Below are positions 14,701-22,895 of a DNA stretch of 28,850 nt, piece after piece. A program made the position numbers and the translations under genes. Source of the stretch: Haemophilus parahaemolyticus (lineage in GTDB: Bacteria; Pseudomonadota; Gammaproteobacteria; Enterobacterales; Pasteurellaceae); the NCBI RefSeq assembly GCF_018373095.1, contig NZ_JAHAHT010000012.1:1-28850 (forward strand), in the 5' to 3' direction. The notes under the pieces are model-generated. The model worked only from the letters and a program-made list of their open reading frames with translations. It was not told the origin of the DNA and searched no databases. Numbering within the stretch: position 1 is the first letter of the stretch; each line of letters begins with the position of its first letter.

Positions 14701-15782
14701 TGAAAATTTTTGGAATGAATATTTTAGAACGCTATATTGGCAAAAGCATTTTAGCGATGATTTTTGCCGTACTGCTTGCCATTAGTGGACTAATTTTTAT
14801 CGTGAAATTGGTAGAAGAGTTCAAAGATGTCGGCAAAGGCAGCTACGATGCGATAATCGCTACTTATTATGCCTTGTTGATGTTACCAAGCGACATTAAA
14901 GAAATTATCCCCGTGGTGGTGTTAATTGGTGGCTTGCTTGGTTTAGGCAATCTTGCTAGTCGCAGTGAATTGGTGGTAATGCAGGCATCGGGGTTCTCTC
15001 GTTTCCGCATTGGTTTAGCGGTGATGAAAACCGCTCTACCCCTGATTTTTCTCACCATGTTTTTAAGCGAATGGGGCATCCCACAAACGGAGCAATATGC
15101 ACGAAATATGCGTTCAATTGCCCAAAGTGGCGGCTCAATGCTGGCAACTACAGGTGGCTTCTGGGCAAAAGATGGGCAAGATTTTATCTATATTCGCCAT
15201 ATCAACAATGAGCACGAACTTAACAGCGTATCGATTTATCACTTTGATAACAAAGCTTTGAAAACTATCACACAAGCTGATCGTGCGGTTTATAGGGATA
15301 ATCAATGGCAGTTACAAAAAGTAGAAAAATCACTGATTAACGAGAACCAAATCCAGCAAAATAAAGAAGCCGATCAAGTGTGGCAAACTACGATTACCCC
15401 AAGTAAACTGGGTATCGTGTCGCTCAAACCAGAATCTCTTTCTATTTCAGGATTGTCTGATTATGTGGGTTTCTTGAAAGAAACAGGGCAAGATTCCAAA
15501 CGCTTTGAAATTGCCTTCTGGCGTAAAGTTTATCAACCGATTTCAATGGCAGTAATGATGTTATTGGCAATCTCTTTCATTTTTGGACCGCTTCGCAGCA
15601 GTGCAATGGGAACCAAGCTCTTTATTGGAATCATCGCAGGTTTCGTGTTCTATGTCTCGAATATTACTTTCGGTAATATGACCTTAGTATTTACGTGGAT
15701 TCCAACCTTTATCGGTGCACTCATTCCGAGCTTGATTTGCTTAACTATTGTCTGGTGGTTATTGGCAAAAAAACGGGATTAA
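14700..15782 (+). CDS. lptG: LPS export ABC permease LptG
   Basis: Second permease subunit of LptB2FG. The start is placed at ATG 14700-14702 (overlap TAATG with lptF; GGGGG upstream), giving 360 aa starting MKIFGMNILERYIGKSI, the same length as E. coli LptG; the frame itself opens earlier, inside lptF. Hydrophobic segments at about 17-37, 60-83, 101-120, 276-296, 305-325 and 335-355 flank the periplasmic domain. RSELVVMQASGFS and LSISGLSDYV are strongly conserved in LptG. The gene is followed by nadK after 4 bp. Confidence 0.95.
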   Translation: MKIFGMNILERYIGKSILAMIFAVLLAISGLIFIVKLVEEFKDVGKGSYDAIIATYYALLMLPSDIKEIIPVVVLIGGLLGLGNLASRSELVVMQASGFSRFRIGLAVMKTALPLIFLTMFLSEWGIPQTEQYARNMRSIAQSGGSMLATTGGFWAKDGQDFIYIRHINNEHELNSVSIYHFDNKALKTITQADRAVYRDNQWQLQKVEKSLINENQIQQNKEADQVWQTTITPSKLGIVSLKPESLSISGLSDYVGFLKETGQDSKRFEIAFWRKVYQPISMAVMMLLAISFIFGPLRSSAMGTKLFIGIIAGFVFYVSNITFGNMTLVFTWIPTFIGALIPSLICLTIVWWLLAKKRD

Positions 15783-15786
15783 CAAA

Positions 15787-16674
15787 ATGAGTAGATTAGA
15801 AAGATCATTCCAAACTATAGGCATTGTAGGCAATCCTCGTCATGATAGTGCTTTAGAAACCCATTTGGCGGTCTATAATTGGCTGAAAGATCGCCATTAT
15901 AATGTATTAGTCGAAGAGAAAATTGCCGAGCAATTACACCTTACAGAAGGATATTCATTGAAAGCGATTGGCGAAAATACTCACCTTGTGATCGTCATTG
16001 GCGGCGATGGTAATATGCTTGGTATGGCTCGAGCACTCGCTAAATATAAAGTACCGTTGATCGGTATCAATCGCGGTAATCTTGGTTTTCTGACCGACAT
16101 TGCACCACAAACAGCTTTTGAACAGCTTTATAGCTGCCTTGAAAAAGGTGAGTTCCTGATCGAAGAACGTTTTTTATTAGAAGCTCATATTGAACGTAAT
16201 GGCAAGATTATAGCCTCAAGCAACGCACTTAATGAAGTGGTTGCTCATCCAAGCCAGGTGGCACGCATTATTGAATTTGAAGTATATATTGATGGCAAAT
16301 TCGCCTTTTCTCAACGTTCTGATGGCTTGATTATCTCCACTCCAACGGGCTCAACTGCTTACTCTCTCTCGGCTGGTGGTCCTATCCTTACCCCAAATAT
16401 GAATGCCATTGCCCTTGTGCCAATGCATCCACATACGCTTTCTTCACGCCCATTGGTTGTGGATGGCGATAGCCATATCTCTTTGCGTTTTTCTCAACAT
16501 AATCAACCACATTTAGAAGTGAGTTGCGATGGGCAAACAGTATTGCCATTTACCGCAGAAGATCGCGTAATAGTGCGAAAAAGTACAGATAAATTGCACT
16601 TATTGCATCTCAATGATTATAATTATTTTACCGTGCTTGGCTCAAAACTAGGTTGGGCGAGTAAATTATTCTAA
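15787..16674 (+). CDS. nadK: NAD kinase
   Basis: Phosphorylates NAD+ to NADP+ with ATP; cytoplasmic. The start is placed at ATG 15787, giving 295 aa (E. coli 292) with IGIVGNPRHDSALETH near the N-terminus; the frame extends upstream into lptG, but those residues have no counterpart. Motifs: GGDGN at 72-76 (catalytic Asp), GINRGNLGFLTD at 93-104, the substrate-binding NEVV at 149-152 and the glycine-rich STPTGSTAYSLSAGGP at 184-199. It lies 4 bp after lptG and is almost certainly in the same transcript, linking an NADP supply gene to LPS export. Confidence 0.95.
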   Translation: MSRLERSFQTIGIVGNPRHDSALETHLAVYNWLKDRHYNVLVEEKIAEQLHLTEGYSLKAIGENTHLVIVIGGDGNMLGMARALAKYKVPLIGINRGNLGFLTDIAPQTAFEQLYSCLEKGEFLIEERFLLEAHIERNGKIIASSNALNEVVAHPSQVARIIEFEVYIDGKFAFSQRSDGLIISTPTGSTAYSLSAGGPILTPNMNAIALVPMHPHTLSSRPLVVDGDSHISLRFSQHNQPHLEVSCDGQTVLPFTAEDRVIVRKSTDKLHLLHLNDYNYFTVLGSKLGWASKLF

Positions 16675-16749
16675 TGTAGTTTTATATAAAGATGATTATT
16701 CTTCATAGTGATTATGAAGATTTAACACGCAAATTATTTGAAAAAAGCT

Positions 16750-16758
16750 ACCGCTTGT
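16750..16758 (-). repeat. DNA uptake signal (Apl type)
   Basis: Perfect ACCGCTTGT in the nadK-glyA spacer. Confidence 0.8.
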
Positions 16759-16793
16759 TGTGAAAAATGAGTAAAATGCGTTGTCTTTTTAAA

Positions 16794-16809
16794 ACGAAAA
16801 CGTTTGCGT
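16794..16809 (+). promoter_or_regulatory. PurR operator upstream of glyA
   Basis: ACGAAAACGTTTGCGT matches the PurR consensus ACGCAAACGTTTGCGT at 15 of 16 positions and lies 61 bp before the glyA start codon. GlyA supplies one-carbon units for purine synthesis and is a PurR target in E. coli. Confidence 0.82.
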
Positions 16810-16870
16810 AAAAGCATTTTTACTAAAACCGAATTTTTAAGTTGAGTTTATCGAGTTACAGGAGGCTTGA

Positions 16871-18136
16871 ATGTTTACAGCTAATATGAATATTAAAGAT
16901 TACGATCCCGTTTTGTGGCAAGCAATCCAAGATGAAAATCGTCGTCAAGAAGAACACATTGAATTGATCGCATCAGAAAACTATGCAAGCCCACGTGTAA
17001 TGGAAGCTCAAGGCTCTCAATTCACTAACAAATACGCAGAAGGCTACCCAGGCAAACGTTACTACGGCGGTTGCGAATATGCAGACATTGTGGAGCAATT
17101 AGCAATTGACCGTGCGAAAGAGTTATTCGGTGCAGATTATGCGAATGTACAACCGCACTCTGGCTCACAAGCGAACGCTGCCGTTTACGGTGCATTGATC
17201 AACGCAGGTGATACCATTTTAGGTATGGATCTAGCCCACGGCGGTCACTTAACGCACGGTGCCAAAGTAAGCTTCTCTGGCAAAATCTACAACTCTGTGC
17301 TTTACGGTATTACTGCAGATGGCGTAATCAATTACGAAGATGTTCGCCAAAAAGCATTAGAGTGCAAACCCAAAATGATCGTGGCAGGTTTCTCTGCTTA
17401 CTCACAAGTCGTAGATTGGGCGAAAATGCGTGAAATTGCAGATGAAGTCGGTGCATATTTATTCGTTGATATGGCACACGTTGCAGGTTTAATCGCAGCA
17501 GGTTTATACCCAAACCCATTACCGCACGCACACGTTGTTACAACTACAACCCACAAAACATTAGGCGGCCCACGTGGTGGTTTAATTCTTTCTTCTTGTG
17601 GTGATGAAGAGATCTACAAAAAATTACAATCATCAGTATTCCCAGCAAATCAAGGTGGACCATTAGTTCACATCATTGCAGCAAAAGCAGTATGCTTTAA
17701 AGAAGCCTTAGAGCCAGAATACAAAGAATATCAAGCTAACGTAATCAAAAATGCGAAAGCGATGGTAGAAGTATTCAAACAACGTGGCTATGATGTGGTA
17801 TCAAACGGCACAGAAAACCACTTATTCCTTGTAAGTTTCATCAAACAAGGTTTAACAGGTAAAGCAGCGGATGCGGCATTAGGTAAAGCGAACATCACAG
17901 TAAACAAAAATGCAGTACCAAACGATCCACAAAAACCATTTGTAACTTCAGGTATCCGTGTGGGTACACCATCTGTTACCCGTCGTGGTTTTAATGAAAA
18001 CGATGTACGTGATTTAGCCAATTGGATGTGTGATGTGTTAGACGCATTAGGCAAAGAAAACGAAGAGCAAGTGATTGCACAAACAAAAGAAAAAGTGTTA
18101 GCTATTTGTAAACGTTTACCAGTTTATACGAAATAG
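16871..18136 (+). CDS. glyA: Serine hydroxymethyltransferase
   Basis: PLP enzyme interconverting serine and glycine with tetrahydrofolate and methylene-THF; cytoplasmic homotetramer/dimer family. Length 421 aa (E. coli 417). The PLP lysine is Lys229 in VVTTTTHKTLGGPRGG, the same number as in E. coli. Other conserved stretches: ASENY at 34-38, NKYAEGYPGKRYYGG at 53-67 and SGSQAN at 97-102. A strong Shine-Dalgarno (AGGAGG) precedes the ATG. Codons are strongly biased (repeated GGT, CGT, AAA), as expected for a highly expressed gene. A PurR box lies upstream and a hairpin terminator downstream. Confidence 0.98.
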   Translation: MFTANMNIKDYDPVLWQAIQDENRRQEEHIELIASENYASPRVMEAQGSQFTNKYAEGYPGKRYYGGCEYADIVEQLAIDRAKELFGADYANVQPHSGSQANAAVYGALINAGDTILGMDLAHGGHLTHGAKVSFSGKIYNSVLYGITADGVINYEDVRQKALECKPKMIVAGFSAYSQVVDWAKMREIADEVGAYLFVDMAHVAGLIAAGLYPNPLPHAHVVTTTTHKTLGGPRGGLILSSCGDEEIYKKLQSSVFPANQGGPLVHIIAAKAVCFKEALEPEYKEYQANVIKNAKAMVEVFKQRGYDVVSNGTENHLFLVSFIKQGLTGKAADAALGKANITVNKNAVPNDPQKPFVTSGIRVGTPSVTRRGFNENDVRDLANWMCDVLDALGKENEEQVIAQTKEKVLAICKRLPVYTK

Positions 18137-18174
18137 TTAATCTTTCTTTATTTTATATATTATAAAATAATAAA

Positions 18175-18214
18175 GCTGGTTAGATTATATTAATATTCTT
18201 ACCAGCATTTTCTT
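18175..18214 (+). terminator. glyA terminator
   Basis: GCTGGTTAGA (18175-18184) pairs with TCTTACCAGC (18197-18206), one T-T mismatch, followed by ATTTTCTTT. It starts 38 bp after the glyA stop; an AT-only inverted repeat (about 18147-18175) lies in between. Confidence 0.65.
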
Positions 18215-18253
18215 TATCTTAATTCAGATATTTTTCTTATCTCAAGTTTAACT

Positions 18254-19307
18254 GGTATTTCAACTATTTTGAATGTAAGGAAAAATATAATGCACAAATT
18301 AGAATATTCTTTTTATCGGTAAAACAGACTAGTAATACTGAAAGAGAAATATTTACTGTGTTAAATCATAAAAAGTTTTTTGATATTACAATAAATAATT
18401 TAAGTAAAATGTAGAATGCTAGCTTAATTGGATTATCAAAAGAAAAAGTAGTATAACAATTTTTTCTTTAGCACTAAAGAATTTAACGTTATTCAAGCCT
18501 TGCAATAATACTATTGGGCATTATTATAGAAAAACTTGCTCTACAAATATAAAATTAAAAAACTAATAAATAAATTATTTCCAAATAAAGTATTCATTAT
18601 TTTAAAATATTTCAGAATGTTCCTCAAAGGTAAATAAATACTTCATATACTGCTTTAAACTTGAATAAGTCCCTCTTACATTCCTATGCTTATAAGGGAA
18701 ATAACCTTTTTAATTTGCCTTTGCACTTCATTTTTTAAAGCTTCATACTTTATAAACCAAGAATACAGACAAAGATAGAATTCATTTTTTGAACTATTAA
18801 CTAATATTTTTACAATAATCTTTAATTATTTTCCTGCTCGCGATTAGTCTGTTTTTATTAATTTTCTTATCACAATGGCTATCATATGAAACTGGCACAT
18901 CTGTTCTGGTGCATTAAAAAGATATTTCATTAGACCTCATCTATCGCCACAGACAATTTATTGAATTATGTGATCTTTTTCTCGTAATTGGTTCAAAACA
19001 AGCTTATAGTAAATATCTTATCTGTTTTCGAACACATCAGGACTAAAATACCTGAATAACGATGAAAAAAGATCATACCCATAATGATGTTTAGATATCT
19101 ATTTTTAGATAGTTTTAAATACGATTTAGAGGATTTATCAATCTATCTTAGATTGTTCTAACCAAACATTAATATTTTATTGAAAGTTGCTGATAAGTTT
19201 GTTTTCTAGAAATGTAATCAGTCCACTTTTTAGCAACTATTTTGTCTACTATACCAATTAAAATGACTTTTTAAGTTTATATCTTTTCGACTTTCAAGTA
19301 GAATACC
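18254..19307 (-). mobile_element. Decayed insertion sequence between glyA and sdaA
   Basis: The 1.2-kb AT-rich gap holds a transposase fossil (listed separately) and candidate ends: GGTATTTCAACT starting at 18254 on the plus strand and GGTATTCTACTTGAAAGTCG reading leftward from 19307. They share GGTATT and then align only with gaps, so the terminal repeats are uncertain. The span of 1,054 bp suits a one-gene IS of this type. No target duplication is evident. No other gene, RNA or operator is seen between the glyA terminator and sdaA. Confidence 0.5.
18430..19245 (-). pseudogene. Transposase remnant, IS256-like (zinc-binding variant) type
   Basis: Minus-strand translation, pieced across frames, follows the order of this transposase group. 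First comes a helix-turn-helix-like piece, WTDYISRKQTYQQLSIKY (about 19225-19172), then CLVRTI. Next come VFENR, DIYYKLVLNQLREKD and a degraded IVCDG-like IVCGDR before GLMKYLF (about 19040-18913). Then comes the very characteristic APEQMCQFHMIAIVIRKL (about 18909-18855). The C-terminal part is HRNVRGTYSSLKQYMKYLF followed by TFEEH (about 18687-18615). GLNNVKFFSAKEKI follows at about 18500. At least three in-frame stops and several frame changes interrupt it, and the N-terminal zinc-finger part is not recognisable. I place it by recall of family motifs, not by a search. It cannot encode an active enzyme. Confidence 0.75.
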
Positions 19308-19344
19308 GCCCCTTTAGTTTTACAAAGTATAGTGCGTAAATTTT

Positions 19345-20724
19345 ATGATTAGCGTGTTTGATATGTTTAAAGTAGGAATTGGTCCTTCCAGTTCTCATAC
19401 GGTCGGTCCAATGAAAGCAGCAAAACAGTTTATTGATGAACTTATTGCTTGCAAATTATTAGTCAAAACTAACCGCTTAGAAGCTCATATTTATGGCTCG
19501 CTTTCGCTTACTGGCCGTGGGCATAACACTGACATTGCCGTAGTAATGGGCTTGATGGGATATTTGCCAGATAATGTGGATATTGAAAGCATTGAGCCAA
19601 CGATTGAGCAAATCAAGCAAACCCATAAGCTCTATTTAGCTCAAGCAGATAGCTCAAACACGCATACCATTGATTTTGATTTCTACAAAGATATGCCGTT
19701 TCATTACGACTTTTTACCTCGTCACGAAAATGGGATGACGCTTAAAGCGTTCAATGCAGATGAGCTACTTTTCGAAAAAACATTTTATTCGATTGGTGGT
19801 GGGTTTATTGTCGATGATGAACATTTTGGTGAAACGGCTCAAAACGAAGTGCAAGTGCCTTTTCCTTATCAACACGCAGAAGACTTGTTAAAACATTGCC
19901 GTGAGCAAGGTTTACCGCTTTCTAGCCTAATGTGGAAAAATGAGTTGGCATTGCGTTCGAAAGGAGAAGTTGAACACTATCTTGTTCATATTTGGCAGAC
20001 AATGGAAGCCTGTATTCAACGTGGCTTGCACACTGAAGGCTTATTGCCAGGTTCGCTAAAAGTAGTTCGCCGAGCAGCCTCACTGCGTCGAAGTTTGGAA
20101 GCGAATAGTAAATTCAACCAAGACCCAATGCAAATTATCGACTGGGTTAATATGTTTGCTTTAGCGGTAAATGAAGAAAATGCAGCGGGTGGACGCGTGG
20201 TTACCGCACCCACGAATGGAGCTTGTGGCATTGTACCTGCCGTGTTGGCTTATTATCAGCAATTTATCGCCCCACTTAACCAAGAAACCATAGAGCGTTA
20301 TTTGTTAGCAACCAGTGCGATTGGCTCGTTATATAAAATGAATGCCTCAATTTCAGGGGCAGAAGTGGGTTGCCAAGGCGAAGTGGGTGTGGCTTGTTCA
20401 ATGGCAGCAGCGGGCTTAACCGAAATTATGGGGGGTACACCAGATCAGGTTTGCATTGCAGCAGAAATTGCAATGGAACATAACCTAGGCTTGACTTGCG
20501 ATCCTGTAGGCGGACAAGTGCAAGTGCCTTGTATTGAACGTAATGCGATTGCAGCGGTTAAAGCCATCAACGCCAGCCGAATGGCTCTGCGTTTAACCAC
20601 ACAACCGCGAGTAACTTTAGACAAAGTGATCGAAACCATGTACGAAACAGGCAAAGATATGAACGCCAAATACCGTGAAACCTCAACAGGTGGTTTGGCA
20701 ATCAAGATTTTGCCGTGTGATTAA
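19345..20724 (+). CDS. sdaA: L-serine ammonia-lyase (L-serine dehydratase), iron-sulfur type
   Basis: Deaminates L-serine to pyruvate and ammonia using a [4Fe-4S] cluster. 459 aa in a single chain (beta domain about 1-160, alpha domain about 190-459). The cluster cysteines Cys343 (VGCQGEVG), Cys385 (LTCDPVGG) and Cys396 (VPCIERN) have exactly the E. coli SdaA numbering; the PSSSHTVGPMKAA motif is at 14-26. The ATG at 19345 has no evident Shine-Dalgarno; a TATAGT -10-like hexamer lies at 19328-19333, close to the old IS edge. No serine transporter gene is next to it. With glyA upstream, two serine-consuming enzymes flank the dead IS. Confidence 0.96.
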   Translation: MISVFDMFKVGIGPSSSHTVGPMKAAKQFIDELIACKLLVKTNRLEAHIYGSLSLTGRGHNTDIAVVMGLMGYLPDNVDIESIEPTIEQIKQTHKLYLAQADSSNTHTIDFDFYKDMPFHYDFLPRHENGMTLKAFNADELLFEKTFYSIGGGFIVDDEHFGETAQNEVQVPFPYQHAEDLLKHCREQGLPLSSLMWKNELALRSKGEVEHYLVHIWQTMEACIQRGLHTEGLLPGSLKVVRRAASLRRSLEANSKFNQDPMQIIDWVNMFALAVNEENAAGGRVVTAPTNGACGIVPAVLAYYQQFIAPLNQETIERYLLATSAIGSLYKMNASISGAEVGCQGEVGVACSMAAAGLTEIMGGTPDQVCIAAEIAMEHNLGLTCDPVGGQVQVPCIERNAIAAVKAINASRMALRLTTQPRVTLDKVIETMYETGKDMNAKYRETSTGGLAIKILPCD

Positions 20725-20734
20725 CCTAAATTAA

Positions 20735-20764
20735 TAGCCCAAAGTAATAATGTACTTTGGGCTA
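20735..20764. terminator. Bidirectional terminator between sdaA and mnmC
   Basis: TAGCCCAAAGTA (20735-20746) and TACTTTGGGCTA (20753-20764) form a perfect 12-bp stem with a six-base loop, followed by CTTTTA on the plus strand and TTAATTTAGG on the minus strand. It lies 10 bp after the sdaA stop and 3 bp beyond the mnmC stop. Confidence 0.85.
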
Positions 20765-20767
20765 CTT

Positions 20768-22768
20768 TTATACTCTACTCCCCTTCAACAACTTCCGCAT
20801 CCAAGTGCGATTTGGGTTTAAGACTTGCCAAATATCTTCGCTGATTGGCACAGGTTCACCTGCAATCAAGCTTGCTAACAATTCGCCCAATAACGGGGCT
20901 GAGGTTAAACCACGTGAAGCCAAGCCGTTAATCATATAGAGGTTGGTAAAATTTTTCGCCTTTTCGACCGCTTGTTTGCGGCGTAGTAGATTATACAAAT
21001 TCGCATATTGCTCTTTTTGAGCCTCAAAATTCGGCACTGCCCCAACCATTGGAATACGATCTCGAAAGGCTGCTCGAATGCCAACTTTGGCGAGATCGCC
21101 TGATAAATCCAGCCCCTGTACCCAATCACAAGCGGTCAAATTTTGCTGAAGTTTTGCAAGATTTTCTTGATGCTCTGCAAGGCTAAATTCGGTAGTCGCA
21201 TTATCACGAATATGGCTTGCGCCTATGCAATGTGTCGCTTGTGAAGAAGCGGGCGTTAGGTAGCCATCGTAGCAAATCACGCATTTCAATTTGGCTAATT
21301 TTTCAGTCGTTGGCACTTGACTAACCTGCCCTCGAACAGGGTAAAGCGGAATGCCTTTCGCTTGTGCGAAGTTGTTAAAACTATGCCCATTAGCAAGCAC
21401 TAAGACCTCATGCGAGAAAATCTTGCCCGCGTGTTGCCATTGCCATTTATTGCCTTGCCATTGCGGATCACAAACCTCGTGATTAAGTACGATTTTTAGT
21501 CCCTGCTTTTCTAATAAAGCAAAGCCGTTTTGCACCAATTGCACGGGCGAAAGCCAACCGCCCTCTTGAATAAAGGCACCGCTATTTGGCACAGAAACAC
21601 CTAATTTTTCGCTCAATTCTTCTGCAGAACAGAGTTGAAATAGGCTATCATCTTGCATGATTTCCGCCATTTTTGTTAACTTTTTGACCTGCTTTTCATC
21701 GTAGGCATAAAGTGCCACGCCTGTTAAAGAATGCTCAAAATCGACCGTTTGTTTAAGCCCATTCAAGCGTTGCAGTGCGTAATCAAAAGCGTGCACATAA
21801 AATCGCACATTGCGATCATCATCATCGCTTAATTGCGGATAAATAGCCCCCTGCAGATTACCCGAAGCATTGCAGGCAACTTGGTCATCTTTACAATAAA
21901 GCGTGACTTTTTTGCCCTTTTCAATCAGTGATAACGCCAAAAAGAGGCTTGCAACACCACCTCCAACGATCGCAATATCTTGGCAATGTTCAGCATTTTG
22001 CTGGTAAAAGTAAGGAAATTGTTGCAATTGGCTTTCAACTTCAGCATTTTTTGTGCCCCACAGCATTTCTCGTTTTTTGCCAAAGCCTTTGCGTTTTTTC
22101 ACCTCAAAACCGACCGCTTGCAATCCTCGCCTAACATTACTTGAAGCCGTAAAAGTGGCAAAAGTACCTCCCATACGTGTGGTGCGGAACATCTGCTGAT
22201 AAAGCCCCTCATTCCACATTTCGGGGTTTTTATCGGGCGAAAAACCATCCAAAAACCAAGCATCTACAGCTTCGTCATATAAATCGCCCCATTGTGAAAG
22301 GCTCTCTTGCATATCGCCAAACCAAATATCAAGATAAATCTCACCGAAATGGTAACGCTGACAGCCTACTTGGCGAGGTTTCCAACAAGCGGTTAAATTT
22401 GCTGAAAGTGTTGCAAATTGCGGATAACTTTCGTGAATTTGGCTTAACTGTTCGGAAGTTAACGGATATTTTTCAAATGAGAGAAAATACAAACGTTGCA
22501 GTTTATGTGTTGAGTTTTCCGCCCGAAATTGCTGAAATTTATCTGCTACCGCCATAAAATTTAAGCCCGTGCCAAAGCCTGTTTCGGCAATTACAAAACT
22601 TTCACGCTCATGTGAAAGCCAGCGTTCCCAAAGTTGATTACCCTCTTGGAAAACGTAGTAACTTTCTGCCAAGCCATCTTGGGTAGAAAAATAGATGTCG
22701 TCAAACTGCTCGGAAACGGGTGTGTTGCTTTCATTAAATGTGAGTTGAGAGAAGGTGAGTTTTTTCAT
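20768..22768 (-). CDS. mnmC: Bifunctional tRNA mnm5s2U biosynthesis protein MnmC
   Basis: Finishes the mnm5s2U34 modification in the wobble position of several tRNAs: the FAD domain removes the carboxymethyl group and the SAM domain methylates the resulting amine. 666 aa, the usual fused form. The N-terminal methyltransferase has ETGFGTGLNF at 62-71 (SAM loop) and DAWFLDGFSP at 169-178; the C-terminal oxidoreductase starts with the Rossmann motif IAIVGGGVAS at 265-274 and includes PVRGQVS and GLASRGLTSAPL near the end. Apl-type uptake 9-mers lie inside at 20967-20975, 21128-21136 and 22385-22393. The ATG at 22768 has only a weak ribosome-binding site. Confidence 0.97.
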   Translation of the reverse strand: MKKLTFSQLTFNESNTPVSEQFDDIYFSTQDGLAESYYVFQEGNQLWERWLSHERESFVIAETGFGTGLNFMAVADKFQQFRAENSTHKLQRLYFLSFEKYPLTSEQLSQIHESYPQFATLSANLTACWKPRQVGCQRYHFGEIYLDIWFGDMQESLSQWGDLYDEAVDAWFLDGFSPDKNPEMWNEGLYQQMFRTTRMGGTFATFTASSNVRRGLQAVGFEVKKRKGFGKKREMLWGTKNAEVESQLQQFPYFYQQNAEHCQDIAIVGGGVASLFLALSLIEKGKKVTLYCKDDQVACNASGNLQGAIYPQLSDDDDRNVRFYVHAFDYALQRLNGLKQTVDFEHSLTGVALYAYDEKQVKKLTKMAEIMQDDSLFQLCSAEELSEKLGVSVPNSGAFIQEGGWLSPVQLVQNGFALLEKQGLKIVLNHEVCDPQWQGNKWQWQHAGKIFSHEVLVLANGHSFNNFAQAKGIPLYPVRGQVSQVPTTEKLAKLKCVICYDGYLTPASSQATHCIGASHIRDNATTEFSLAEHQENLAKLQQNLTACDWVQGLDLSGDLAKVGIRAAFRDRIPMVGAVPNFEAQKEQYANLYNLLRRKQAVEKAKNFTNLYMINGLASRGLTSAPLLGELLASLIAGEPVPISEDIWQVLNPNRTWMRKLLKGSRV

Positions 22769-22817
22769 TGTGATTACTTTAATCCTGCGGCGATGGTAGA
22801 TCGTATCCGCTGCAAAT

Positions 22818-22843
22818 AAAAAGAGCCATAAAGATAGCTCTAT
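22818..22843 (-). terminator. hsdR terminator
   Basis: On the minus strand, AGAGC, a ten-base loop and GCTCT are followed by TTTTATTT, 55 bp after the hsdR stop. The stem is only 5 bp, so strength is uncertain. Confidence 0.45.
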
Positions 22844-22895
22844 CCTAATAAGGAAGCATAAATTTGTCTAACAATTTTGAATAATGATTAGTGCT

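Noticed and set aside
18921..19036. Plus-strand reading frame containing RQFIELCDLFLVIGSK, which looks a little like the NRQ...VVGSK part of IspH.
   Set aside because: The match is short and needs a gap, while the minus strand of the same bases gives a much longer ordered match to a transposase. Treated as coincidence.
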